A DNA stretch of 64,000 nucleotides from Magnolia sinica (Eukaryota; Streptophyta; Magnoliopsida; Magnoliales; Magnoliaceae), in contig NC_080577.1 of the NCBI RefSeq assembly GCF_029962835.1, positions 3,782,001-3,846,000 on the forward strand, read 5' to 3'. The position numbers and the translations under genes were made by a program. Below, piece after piece: positions 55,601-64,000 of this stretch (its first letter is position 1; the number at the start of each line of letters is the position of its first letter). The notes beneath the pieces were generated by a model. That model saw nothing but the letters and a program-made list of their open reading frames with translations, was not told the origin of the DNA and did not search any database.

Positions 55601-57551
55601 ATCTAGAACCAGTCAGAGAAAATCAAGGGGGGAAAAGGAGATAGTAGGAAACCGTTGTGTTTTTGAGGTGGCTTGCCTGATCCTGAAATTGGCATTCCTC
55701 ATACTGGTTTGAACCAGTGGCCTCTTGGATCCCTCTAGGAACAGACTGATGAAAAGCCGTCTGCAAAACCTTGCTCCTGTCCTCCTCTGGCTGAGTCACC
55801 GGAAATCCATGCTCTTCTAAGAACGCCTCCTCAATAGCCATCCTAAAGTCCTTAGGTTTGCTCTTAAACAACTGGGTCTGCCCCTGGAACCTGACAACCC
55901 AGCATTTTACCAAAAATCCACCTAAAAAAAAAAAAGCTCTCCTGCTAATAATTCAAGTTCTACACAAATGAAACTTTAAAGAACAAACCTGTCTAAATAG
56001 TCTATGAATGGAAAGATCATCCCATGTTTCACCCAAGCATAGTCCTATTCATCACCAGTTACATACAATCAATGAAAAAGAAATAGATTCTGGGTTGCCG
56101 TAAAGCCAGGAAAAATTATAATTTGAAAAGGAGAATAAAAATAATTTTTTTTTTTTAAAAAAAAAAAATCATCAGTTGCACCATAAGTTATGTCCTTCCG
56201 CATCCCTAAACCGTACATGCAGCATACATGAATGAGATCTGAACCAATCTTTTGGTGGCTCCCAAGCACAAATGGGCCATTAACCAAAATAAATAAATTG
56301 ATCACCACCCGACAGGTGGCAAACAGGCAGACTAACAGAGCAATATTTGCAGTGCACAGTGAATCATTGATCTGACTGTTAAGAACTTAAGATCATCTGA
56401 TCAGCGCAACTTCTGTGGCCATGCCATGGTGGATCCCACAGGATGGATGGTTCTAATCAACATACACGTGCCACGTGTAAAGTGTAGGAACAAGCGAGGA
56501 AACAATTTCCATACATCCAGGTGCACCAAATTGTTCCCCTTATAACTACATATCACACACACAACACGAGAGAGAGAGAGAGAGAGATTGAAATGCATTT
56601 TACCCTTTCTTTTCCATTTCCGGAGTGTCCAAAGAACATGACACAAATAGCTCCAGCTACGCAGGAATTCAGAACCGTTTCAGGAGCCTGCAAGATGGGA
56701 TCAATCACAACGGCAGGCCATGCTGGATACCTTTTCCCACATTTCGCCCACACAATGTCACCCAAAACAAACTCTTCCGGCCTATAGAAATCCTTTCTCC
56801 TCTCAACCGCTTCCTCTGGTAATCTTTCTACAGCCACCAAGCCAGTACCCTTCCGAGAATCATTGGCTCCTCCCAATGGCCGAGATTTCTCCTCTACATC
56901 CGCCGAACACTTGTTAATGGATGTGAGCGAACTACGTGAAGTCGAAATTCTCTTGAAACCCTCTTCTTCTTCTCCTTCTCCTTCTCTCTCGAGCTGTGCA
57001 GTGAAATTAGGGCTTTTGCAACTGAATTTCTCCTCATTGACCTGATTTCTACCACTATGGGTATCAATTTTCGGTTTCTTGCAGCTGAATTTCTCCTCTC
57101 CAAATTCTCCATCGGCATTTTCGGAATCAGAAACAGGGTTCATGGCTTTCGAATTTGACTTCTCCTTCTTCCAAGGATCAATGACGGAATCTCTTAATCG
57201 AGAAGGGAGTACCTGAACCCGCCCCCGTGCCGTCTTCACAAGAAGCGGATGCGGAGACCGCTTCGAATCGGACTCCACCTCAACGGAGCAGTTCGACGCT
57301 TCGGTGCACCACGAAGCCGCCGCACTGCTGAAATCCTCGCCATCCTCGCCGCCGACTCCCTGCCCCAACGATCCGGCAGAGGGGAGCGGAATTCCACGTG
57401 CCGCAGCATCACTGAGCAGATCGAGCGCGTGGCAGAACGAATACGCCGCCTTCTGTCTCTTCAGATTCTTCGGATTTTCATCTTCGGATTCTTCGAGCTT
57501 GCGTCGCTTCAGATCCCGCATTCCCAATTTCAGGTTCCGCTTCGTAATCAT
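43679..57551 (-). CDS. ATX5-like: ATX3/4/5-type trithorax histone H3K4 methyltransferase
   Basis: This is a chromatin enzyme that methylates histone H3 lysine 4. The 23 exons, from the start, are 57551-56604, 56044-55989, 55890-55677, 53991-53860, 53723-53655, 53563-53495, 53415-53324, 53155-53063, 52806-52671, 52433-52346, 52218-52119, 51984-51860, 51747-51602, 51379-51275, 50924-50860, 49619-49409, 48202-48116, 48021-47956, 47856-47767, 46237-46151, 44882-44808, 44670-44570 and 43769-43679. They sum to 3246 bases, 1081 residues, in frame throughout. Domains: PWWP (about 261-335, [20 protein letters not shown]), PHD (458-508), CRCGSC block, second PHD (647-695), extended PHD (about 701-812), SET (941-1060, [22 protein letters not shown] at 1016-1019, ELTYDY) and post-SET CLC...C. 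FYRN/FYRC domains are absent, which separates it from ATX1/2. Catalytic motifs are intact. Introns 3 and 18 appear to be GC-AG. The assignment among ATX3, 4 and 5 is not settled. Confidence 0.96.
45167..45881. mobile_element. hAT-like MITE in intron 20 of the ATX-like gene
   Basis: Perfect 8-bp target-site duplications ATCACGAG flank the element (45159-45166 and 45882-45889). Its termini, CAAGGTATTCTGTATC on the left and GATACGAAACACCTTG on the right, are imperfect inverted repeats. The ends are built of short CGTAACGG / CCGTTACG subrepeats on both strands. The interior is AT-rich and non-coding. An 8-bp duplication fits the hAT superfamily. Confidence 0.9.
46778..46873. repeat. Perfect 48-bp tandem duplication in intron 19
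   Basis: GCTGCATAGCTAATGTCTTT and the following 28 bases occur twice in succession (46778-46825 and 46826-46873) without a mismatch. It is very recent or an assembly artefact. Confidence 0.95.
49695..49772. repeat. (ATGC)n / (ATGT)n microsatellite in intron 15
   Basis: Runs of ACATGCATACATCCATACAT and GCATGCATGCATGCATGC form a compound tetranucleotide repeat, self-complementary in the ATGCAT part. Confidence 0.9.
51122..51250 (+). mobile_element. tRNA-derived SINE candidate in intron 14
   Basis: TTGCTTTAGTGGTTAGG resembles a Pol III A box, and AGAGTTCAAGTCG about 40 bases later resembles a B box (GGTTCRANYCC). The unit lies in an intron of about 350 bases, on the strand opposite to the host gene. 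The tail is not a clean poly(A) or poly(T). No target-site duplication was confirmed. Confidence 0.4.
54535..54915. repeat. Dispersed repeat family C, copy 1 (intron 3 of the ATX-like gene)
   Basis: GATCTAGACCATCCAAATCA, AACTATTGATGGAGCACAAC, TGATAGCCACCATTTGTATG and GATAGCTGTACGTCCGTGCT match, in the same order, blocks at 62.8-63.2 kb. It ends where a second element (54916-55291) begins. It is probably a non-autonomous DNA element. Confidence 0.8.
54916..55291. mobile_element. MULE-like MITE with 9-bp target-site duplication, intron 3
   Basis: The element starts GGGGAATGATCCCGTGGAGT and ends GCAATCATTCCCC, so the ends are inverted (GGGGAATGAT / ATCATTCCCC). It is flanked by TTTTATCAG (54907-54915) and GTTTATCAG (55292-55300), nine bases with one difference. 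A 9-bp duplication fits Mutator-like elements. It inserted at or near the edge of repeat family C. Confidence 0.82.
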
Positions 57552-58011
57552 CTTCGGATATGTAAAGAATGTAAACCCTAATTCCACTCTCCAGTCAGGA
57601 GACAGAATTCAAAAAGAAGACGAAAGAGAAAAGAAAAGGAAAAACCTAAATTCTTGGAAGACCGGATTTCGAAATCCGACGGTTGGGAGATTAGGGATTT
57701 ATTCCATCTCACGGAACTGCCTCTGAATTGAGAGAATTTTGTATACACGGGAGTTGAAGTGTATACACGTGTATTCTATTCGGCGCGAGGACTTCTCGTT
57801 GGGTTTTGGCTCCAAAATTCCGAGTCCGAATCTGAAAAGCGGGGAAACACTAAACAGAGGGAGAGAGATGGCGGTAATATACCGAAATATATTTGGAGAA
57901 AGGATATTTTACCTCAAAATTCCTCGGGAATGTAGATTTACCAGATAATCGTTCCCCAGTGAGCTCAAATTCGCGGAAAGGGATTCTCGAGCTCAAGAGT
58001 GGCTGCTGATA
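57552..58011. promoter_or_regulatory. 5' flank of the ATX-like gene
   Basis: This is the sequence upstream (minus sense) of the ATG at 57551. It should contain the 5' UTR and promoter. I see no clear TATA box at a sensible distance and no divergent gene on the plus strand. Conservative boundary. Confidence 0.35.
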
Positions 58012-58226
58012 ATTGCGGGGCCCACGTTGAGGCAATGGCAGATTGAATCATCAGATGATCTATACGCGAATCTGAATGGTTTTGGATGGTGTGTGTTGTT
58101 TGTTCTGATGTGGCCCATCTTATGGCTAGAACCTTTAGACATTTTGTTCTTCCGATCTTACTAACGCTATTTATCTGACGGGTTGGATGTCATACACAGA
58201 CACCATGGGCCCCGCAATTCTCGTAA
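58012..58226. repeat. MITE family B, copy 1
   Basis: GCGGGGCCCACGTTGAGG at the left and ACCATGGGCCCCGCAATTCT at the right are inverted ends. The phrase GACGGGTTGGATGTCATACA recurs in the other family B copies. No coding sequence is present. Confidence 0.7.
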
Positions 58227-58512
58227 AAAACAAAACAAGGTTGATTTGGTAAATTCATCTGAACTACGGCAAATCCAGCCGTCGAGAGGCTCGGTTATCC
58301 TGTAAGAGTTTTGTTTTTTTTTTTTTGGCTCGTTATTACACCGACTGTTAGTTCACACTTCACTGTTAGCCACCCCCACTAGAGAATCGACGCCAATCCT
58401 GTAAGAGTTTTACTGAAAAATTACTCAACAATTCCTAGTTTTATTAAATAGTTGCTTGACTAATAAAAATCCCCCGGAGAGGCTTACCAAGTGATAAAAC
58501 TTCCAAAATTTT

Positions 58513-58770
58513 GTATGCCATCCAAACCGTTTAATATATGCAATCCACCGTGATAATGAGATGAACTAAAAAATCTGAAGATCCAATCATAAGGTGGACC
58601 ACGAAATAAAAACAATGCACACCATCAAAAAAAATATCCAAATTGATGGGTAGCTAATGGGTTCATTTGATCAGCCAGATTTTTGGTTTGTATGACACCA
58701 TGGTGGGTGCCCATGTTGAACGGATTAGATGCCATGAACATGCCACCTGGGCCCCGCAGTTATCAACCTT
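58513..58770. repeat. MITE family B, copy 2
   Basis: ATCCACCGTGATAATGAGAT, AAGGTGGACCACGAAATAAA and CGGATTAGATGCCATGAACA are shared, with divergence, with the copies at 59.4, 59.9 and 63.5 kb. It ends at CCACCTGGGCCCCGCAG. Confidence 0.7.
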
Positions 58771-58818
58771 ACTACTTTTTTAAAGAAAGAAATAGAGGAT
58801 ACTTTAATAATTTCGGGA

Positions 58819-59325
58819 GGAAACGGATTGGCTACTCCCCCTGCCACCAGCCCCATGCTGGTGGTCGGTGCTCAGTCGGTGCTCTGTGGGCCCCATCATG
58901 ATGTACATGTTTCATCCAGGCCGTCCATGTATTTTTCCAGATCATTTTATAGTATGAGAGAAAAAATGAGATATATCCCAATCTCAAGTGGACCACATTA
59001 CAGGAAATAGTGTTGAATGAGCGTTGACCATTAAAAACCTTTTGGGGGTTATAAAAGTTTTGGATCAAGCTGATCTTTGTTTTTTCCCTTCATCTGGGCC
59101 TGTATGACCTAATCAACAGATTGGATGTCAAATAAACAGTACATTATTTTCCTGTGGTGTGGTCCACCTGATATTTTTATTCCTATAATATTTAAGATCA
59201 ATCATAAAATGATATGTAAAAATGGATGAACGGAATGGATGAAACACATACATCATGGTGTGGCCCACGGAGCACCGACCACCAGCCATGGGGCTGGTTT
59301 CAGGGGGAGTAGCCAATCCGTTTCC
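58819..59325. mobile_element. MITE family A with long terminal inverted repeats
   Basis: The left end reads GGAAACGGATTGGCTACTCC and the right end GGAGTAGCCAATCCGTTTCC. The inverted arms of about 60 bases continue through CCAGCCCCATG and CTGGTGGTCGGTGCTC to GTGGGCC. The interior is the standard family A palindrome with a TCAAGCTGATCTTTGTTTTT hinge. It is the best-preserved family A copy for defining ends. An 11-base repeat (GGTGCTCAGTC) is local to the left arm. Confidence 0.92.
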
Positions 59326-59399
59326 GGAGGGGAAAGGCTTCGGAGCGGAGGATTGAATGACAAAAATACCCTCGTTACTTTTAACCTGGTGAAGTTGAG

Positions 59400-59660
59400 A
59401 ATTGTGGGCGGCGCCGGTGGATGACATCCACCCCGTCCAACAAATGAAACCCACCACGATAATCAAAGAAACGAAAATTTTATAAGATACAATTATAAAG
59501 TGGGCTACACCAAAAATATATATGCACCACCCAAAAACATGCGAATTCATATACAGCCATTTGATGATTTAATCTTTCAGAATTTCAGTCCATTCGATCA
59601 TCATATATACGGGTTTATATGTTTTACCCCTTCGATGTCATATACATGTCATATGGGCTT
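59400..59660. repeat. MITE family B, copy 3
   Basis: GATGACATCCACCCCGTCCA, ACCCACCACGATAATCAAAG and AAGTGGGCTACACCAAAAAT match the family order. The right end is less clear, near CATGTCATATGGGC at about 59655. Confidence 0.65.
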
Positions 59661-59899
59661 ATATTTTCTTAATAATAATAATCAAGGCGTTGAGGTAATT
59701 GCTCTCCTCAAAAAGCGTCTCACTGCTCGGTTAAATGAAGAGGCTGGTGGAATTTTGCAGTAAAAATTTCTTTTCTTACAAATCTGTGTAAATTCTGATT
59801 TTACTAAAAAATTCTATTGCAACCTGAAATTCCATTCTTGCAGGTGGAATGACTGAAGTGCCCCACTTGTTTTATCCCTGAAAAGTGGTAAAATCAGGA

Positions 59900-60172
59900 A
59901 TTGCGGGACCCACATGGTGTGTGATCGACATCCAACCCCTCTAACAGATGCATCCTACCTTGATGATTAGGTGAAACAAAAATCAGACCAATTGAACTAT
60001 CACATGGACCACAAGTGGATTTGGATGTTTTTGGGTGGTGGACATGTTTTCAACACGTTGGCCCACCTGATGATTGTATCTACGTGAGTTTTTATTTCTG
60101 ATCATCGTGCTGGATGCACTTGTTGGACGGGTAGGATGTGGTACATGTACCACTTGGCCCACAATTTTAAAC
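59900..60172. repeat. MITE family B, copy 4
   Basis: GCGGGACCCACATGGTGTGT at the left and TGTACCACTTGGCCCACAAT at the right are inverted. The interior mirrors GATCGACATCCAACCCCTCT with TTGGACGGGTAGGATGTGGT. Non-coding. Confidence 0.75.
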
Positions 60173-60567
60173 TTCTTTTAAATTTTTTATTTTTTATTTT
60201 TTTAAAAGACAAAAGGTAAAAACAGGGCATTGTGGTATTGCATTTCAGCTATTTGAGCCATTGTGTTTGTGAAAATATGAAAAATGAGGAATTTTGTGAT
60301 AAATTCTTACAAAATGAAAGAGGATTGATATACATCAATCCATTTTATTTGCAAACGTGGGAAATGGGTGCAAGCTAATAAGAGGGTGCAAACATCACTT
60401 TCCACTGTGAAATTTGAGAAATAGTGAGGGCTTGCTTGTTTTTGCCCTTTAGTAATAATTAACTCTTATTGACATATGAAAGGGAGAGAAATAGCCATTG
60501 TAAATACCCCTTGAAAACTATAATCACATGCATGTAATTGGACAAGGATTGCTTCGGATTTAATATA
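60173..60567. other. AT-rich spacer
   Basis: T-rich and AT-rich sequence with no gene or clear repeat boundary. Confidence 0.4.
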
Positions 60568-60985
60568 AGGGGCCCACGATAATGCATGCATCTAGTCCAT
60601 GTTCATCTATTTTAACAACTTATTTTTCAGTGTGAACAAAAAATAAGGTATATCATAAGCTCAAGTGGACCACACCACACAAAACAAGAGATAATGACAT
60701 CCACCGTAAAAAGCTGACACGAGTCTAGAGCTCATAGAGATGTGCATTTGTCACCTACTTATAAGGTTACTTAGACTTGAATGAAAGGAAAACACAAATA
60801 CCAGTTTCATCCAAAACTTTTATGCACCTCAAGAAATCTTCAACAATAAGTGAATAATTTCCCCCTCCTTGTGGTGCAATCCACTTGTACTTTAAAATTA
60901 CCTAATGTTTTAGCTCATTTCCTAAAATGAGTGAGTAAGAGATGGGTGGCATGGATCAAACCTATACATAAGAGTGAGTGCCACA
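60568..60985. mobile_element. MITE family A, full palindromic copy
   Basis: The left arm holds AAGGGGCCCACGATAATGCA and GTGGACCACACCACACAAAA. The right arm holds CTTGTGGTGCAATCCACTTG and GGTGGCATGGATCAAACC. The hinge TTATAAGGTTACTTAGACTT matches other copies. This copy is well diverged. Confidence 0.82.
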
Positions 60986-61589
60986 AATTTTACTGAACTC
61001 ATATTTCCTTTCCTTAATTTTAACATTATAGGCTGTCATGACCAGTGGAGGCTGCTGGGCTGCAGTTACATGTGTAAAACATAATTACTTATTTAGCTGT
61101 ATTTATAGATAACTAGAGAAATTTTGGAATTTTAAGAAAAATAAGACCTGATACTCTGGTGGAGAGTGGGGTGGATGATGCACGAGATTAAGATATTAGA
61201 AAATTTTCGCATGCATGGCATACAGGAAGTACATGTTAAACCGTCGAAATTTACAAAAGTACAAGTTTAGTGTAATAGTTTAGTATCGTGAGCTAAAAAA
61301 AATATTATTCGGTTATCTGATTATTAGATTTCTAGACGTTCATTAGTTGGTCAAAATGTAAAAACATGTAATGGGCTTATTTCAGAAAACAAGTGTCCAT
61401 GGATCAGTGGCTGGGATTATTCAACCAATCTCATTTTTAATTTGTTACCTACTGATGGTGACTTCCTCAATTTAGAGGGTTGAATTTAAGTTAACATATG
61501 CCAAGGTTATATATGTCGCGTGTACCATTTTCTAAACGCCTGTTGCAATTCCAAGGTGGCAAAAGACAGAACGGGACTGCGCACTGAGT

Positions 61590-61755
61590 AAACTATTGGG
61601 GGCCCACCGTGATGTATATGTCTCATCCACACCATCCATCATTTTTATATTGTCATTTTTAAGGCATGACCCGAAACATATCCAAATCTCAAGTGGACCA
61701 CAACACAATAAATGGGTGGGGATAATGATGTCCGCATTTAAACCTTTATTGGGCA
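61590..61755 (+). repeat. MITE family A, left half
   Basis: GGGGGCCCACCGTGATGTAT, CATCCACACCATCCATC and CTCAAGTGGACCACAACACA form the left arm. It stops at TTTAAACCTTTATTG, next to an ACTCGACTCG-rich repeat. Confidence 0.78.
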
Positions 61756-62565
61756 CGGAATGACTCGACTCGCCTAACTTAACTCGTCCGACTCGTTCAG
61801 GCCCGACTCAACCTGAATCGAATAGGTGAGTTGGTTTAAATTTAGTGGGCTTCGCCAATCTGAATTCAAACCAATTTGAGTTCGAGTTACCTAATAACTC
61901 AATCCGACTTGACTCGAAACTCGATTTGACTTGACTCGAAACTTGATCTGGTTAGACTCGACTCAATTTGAAATTGATTTAACTCGGATTCGGGCATATA
62001 TAAAATAAAAATTTTTAATTTTTTAAGTATATCTAACCCCATACATCACGTCTAACGCTAACCCAATCCCAAACCATCTCTCTCCCTCCCTCATCCTCAT
62101 CCCCATCCTCTTCTAAGCCAGGCAACCACCCACCACCATCACCACCCTACTCTATTTCTCTCCTCTCTACACCCTCTCTCCCTCATCTTTCAAGTCCGGC
62201 AGCCACCCACCACCATCACCATGGCCCTCCTCCTCTATCTCTCTCTCTCTCCTCTCCACTCCCTTCCTCCTTCCTCTTCCAAGCCAGGCAACCACCATCA
62301 CCACCCTCCTCCTCCTCTCTCTCCTCTCCACTCCCTCCCCTCATCTCTCAATCCGAATCTGTGCCAACTTGAACTGACTCTGTACTTTTGACTGGGTTAG
62401 ACTCTGTTCGGATTAGTCCAGGCCAAACCCCGATTCAGATCGGTTCAAACATGTTGGACTCGGTACCGAGTCGAGTCGAGTTCAGGTCAAGCCTATTTCA
62501 AAACCGGATCAATTCAAATCATCCCTAACTCAGTTCAACTCAACTCGATGCCCAACTCTACTTAT
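61756..62565. repeat. ACTCGACTCG-rich dispersed element with CT-rich minisatellite
   Basis: Both ends are rich in GACTCGACTCG / CGAGTCGAGTCGAG motifs in opposite orientations (around 61765-61960 and 62390-62550). The middle (about 62095-62345) is a CT-rich tandem array of about three 75-90 bp units, each containing AAG(C/T)C(A/C)GGCA(A/G)CCACC and CACCATCACCA. A foldback DNA element carrying an internal minisatellite is plausible. Confidence 0.7.
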
Positions 62566-62577
62566 AAGGTATTAAAC

Positions 62578-62765
62578 TTTTTTTTTTTTTTTTATAACCA
62601 TCTCTCTCTCTCTCTCTCTCTCTTCTTTTCTCTTTTTTCTTTTTTTTTTTTTACACGCGCACCCAACACACACACCATAGTGGGATTTCACCACCTATGG
62701 GTATCCAACCCAAGACCTCTGTTGAAACTCCTCAAAGTCTACCACTGAGGTAAGGACCCAAACCC
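62578..62765 (-). mobile_element. tRNA-derived SINE candidate
   Basis: On the minus strand, TTACCTCAGTGGTAGACTTT (A box) is followed after some 35 bases by CTTGGGTTGGATACCCATAG (B box). Next come a GTGTGTTGGGTGCGCGTGTA block and an A-rich, GA-rich tail (poly-T and (CT)n on the plus strand at 62578-62650). Order and spacing fit a Pol III-derived SINE. The family and target-site duplication were not determined. Confidence 0.55.
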
Positions 62766-62774
62766 CATTTTTTT

Positions 62775-63215
62775 AAAATGGTGTAGACTCTCGAGGGCAA
62801 GCATGATATAGTTGTGCGAGGATCTAAACCATCCAAATTGCTACCAAACAATAAGGGGATTTGAAATCCCCTCAAATCCTCCAAAATCCATGGTGCCAAA
62901 CGACCCCTAACTCAACTATAGATGGAACAGAATCTAAAAATTACAATGACAAAGTTATATTGACCATATGATTTTTTCCATTCAGATTTGGATCAGTCAA
63001 CATATTTCTTCTAACCATTCATTTAATTGGTATTATTTGGATTGTTATGGTTGCTTTATAAGTGATATTTTTGGAAATATGCTCCATCCAGTGGCATCCA
63101 TAGCCTGGATGGTCCAGATAGCTGTACAACAGCGCCGCATCTGAAAAGGATGACCCACTGCCACTTTTAAGATGTTATTAAACTAACATAGGAGTCTAAT
63201 CCATTATTTCGTTGT
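62775..63215. repeat. Dispersed repeat family C, copy 2, with a small insertion
   Basis: This copy matches 54535-54915 block by block (GATCTAAACCATCCAAATTG, AACTATAGATGGAACAGAAT, GATAGCTGTACAACAGCGCC). It differs by about 65 extra bases at 62843-62908, which contain AAGGGGATTTGAAATCCCCT and end GGTGCCAAACGACCCCTAA. The extra block looks like the end of another MITE (TIR-like GGGGTCGTTTGGCACC). Confidence 0.78.
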
Positions 63216-63439
63216 CAATGATGGCCGTGCTGGTACGGAAGACATATGGGGAATTTGATACCAGGTGGGACCTGTCTTAGACTCTTAGGATGTCGAAAAA
63301 AACAAAAATGGAAATATAAAGGGGATTTTTACAAAATACCTCCAAAAATAAGATTTTACTGAATAATATTTGCACAAACCAAAATGCAATGAAAGTGCTT
63401 TTGAGCAATGAAATTACCGTAACACCATTATACATGAAG

Positions 63440-63705
63440 TGGATAATTGTGGGGCCTACAATAGTTGTATGATATCCAACCCATCCAATAGATGTAATCT
63501 GCTGTGATGTTCAAAAGGATGCAAAATTTAGCTCATCTAAACATAAGGTGAGCCGCACCATAAACAATAATATACACTACTTAAAAGCATCAAGATGCAT
63601 ACGGAGCTAATCCGGTGATTCAATTAGAAAGATTTTTAGTTAGCGTGATTGTCATAGTTAGATGGATGTTTGCCGGGTTGCATGACATAGGGTCTCTGAA
63701 ATTTT
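63440..63705. repeat. MITE family B, copy 5
   Basis: TTGTGGGGCCTACAATAGTT, GATATCCAACCCATCCAATA and AAGGTGAGCCGCACCATAAA follow the family order. The right end lies near CATGACATAGGGTCTC and is diverged. Confidence 0.65.
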
Positions 63706-64000
63706 CTGATCATATTACTTCTTAAAGGAAAATTAATTAAATACATGAAGGGTACCTTGGTAACTTCCCTTCTCATAAAGTCCTGCTAAGGTTTTTTTAT
63801 TCTTGGTTGGATTCTATAGTAAATTTGGGATTTATAAGATTTTTTTCATACAAATTGCAATATTATAAAGATATTTATAATAAGAATTTTATCATCGTTG
63901 AAAAAGAAAAACCAGCACTTTACCTTAGGATAAATTTTTAACCCAACTTTAAGTGAATGCATGTGAAATCACTTTGAACTGTCTCATAAATAATGTGCTA
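63706..64000. other. AT-rich window end with no recognised feature
   Basis: AT-rich sequence without coding blocks or recognised repeats up to the window edge. Confidence 0.4.

Noticed and set aside
43679-57551. Assigning the methyltransferase to the ATX1/ATX2 clade
   Set aside because: No FYRN/FYRC region is found between the PWWP and the SET domain, and the CRCGSC block and exon order fit ATX3/4/5.
57249-57726. Plus-strand open frames opposite ATX exon 1
   Set aside because: They are shadows of the GC-rich first exon on the minus strand, with no independent family match.
1-64000. CRISPR arrays, bacterial operons, rRNA genes or a novel defence-type system
   Set aside because: No spaced identical repeats with unique spacers, no polycistronic gene runs and no rRNA blocks were seen; the window is plant nuclear DNA.

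Overview
This window is plant nuclear DNA. It shows intron-rich genes with canonical plant splice sites, a recognisable plastid DNA insertion, many miniature inverted-repeat elements (MITEs), degenerate plant L1-type LINEs and long AT or GA microsatellites. The commonest MITE carries motifs such as GTGGGCCCCAC, CCACGCCGTCCATC and TGGACCACACCACAG. I associate this family from memory with magnoliid trees (Lauraceae and Magnoliaceae relatives), so the lineage is inferred, not proven.

Three host genes are well supported. (1) At 1.5-2.0 kb, plus strand, an intronless gene encodes a 147-residue LTO1/ORAOV1-like protein with a perfect ten-glycine deca-GX3 motif, an adaptor for Fe-S cluster loading of the ribosome-recycling factor ABCE1. 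(2) At 17.3-33.9 kb, plus strand, a five-exon gene encodes a 1157-residue, highly charged and probably nuclear protein. Its first intron is 10.75 kb and is packed with LINE debris, a recent duplication around an (AT)n tract, and a fragment of chloroplast atpB. (3) At 57.6-43.7 kb, minus strand, a 23-exon gene encodes a complete 1081-residue ATX3/4/5-type trithorax histone H3K4 methyltransferase (PWWP, PHD, extended PHD, SET, post-SET). All 23 exons join in frame. Two of its introns are best explained as GC-AG introns, and several others carry MITEs, including a hAT-like element with perfect 8-bp target-site duplications inside the SET-domain region.

Between the genes lie repeats. From 2 to 15.6 kb there are microsatellites, a tandem duplication, LTR-like fossils, a broken LINE ORF2 fragment (6.7-8.15 kb) and a few orphan exon-like reading frames. 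From 34 to 43.6 kb there are palindromic MITEs, including a 1.08-kb nearly complete foldback element (38.15-39.24 kb). From 57.7 kb to the end there is a dense field of at least three MITE families, a tRNA-derived SINE candidate and a CT-rich minisatellite.

The three genes do not form a pathway. They are ordinary, independently transcribed plant genes embedded in transposon-rich DNA. I saw no rRNA, convincing tRNA, CRISPR array or bacterial-type operon. Nothing here looks like a wholly new biological system. The most notable items are the repeat structures, the GC-AG introns, the plastid insertion and the unexplained open frames.
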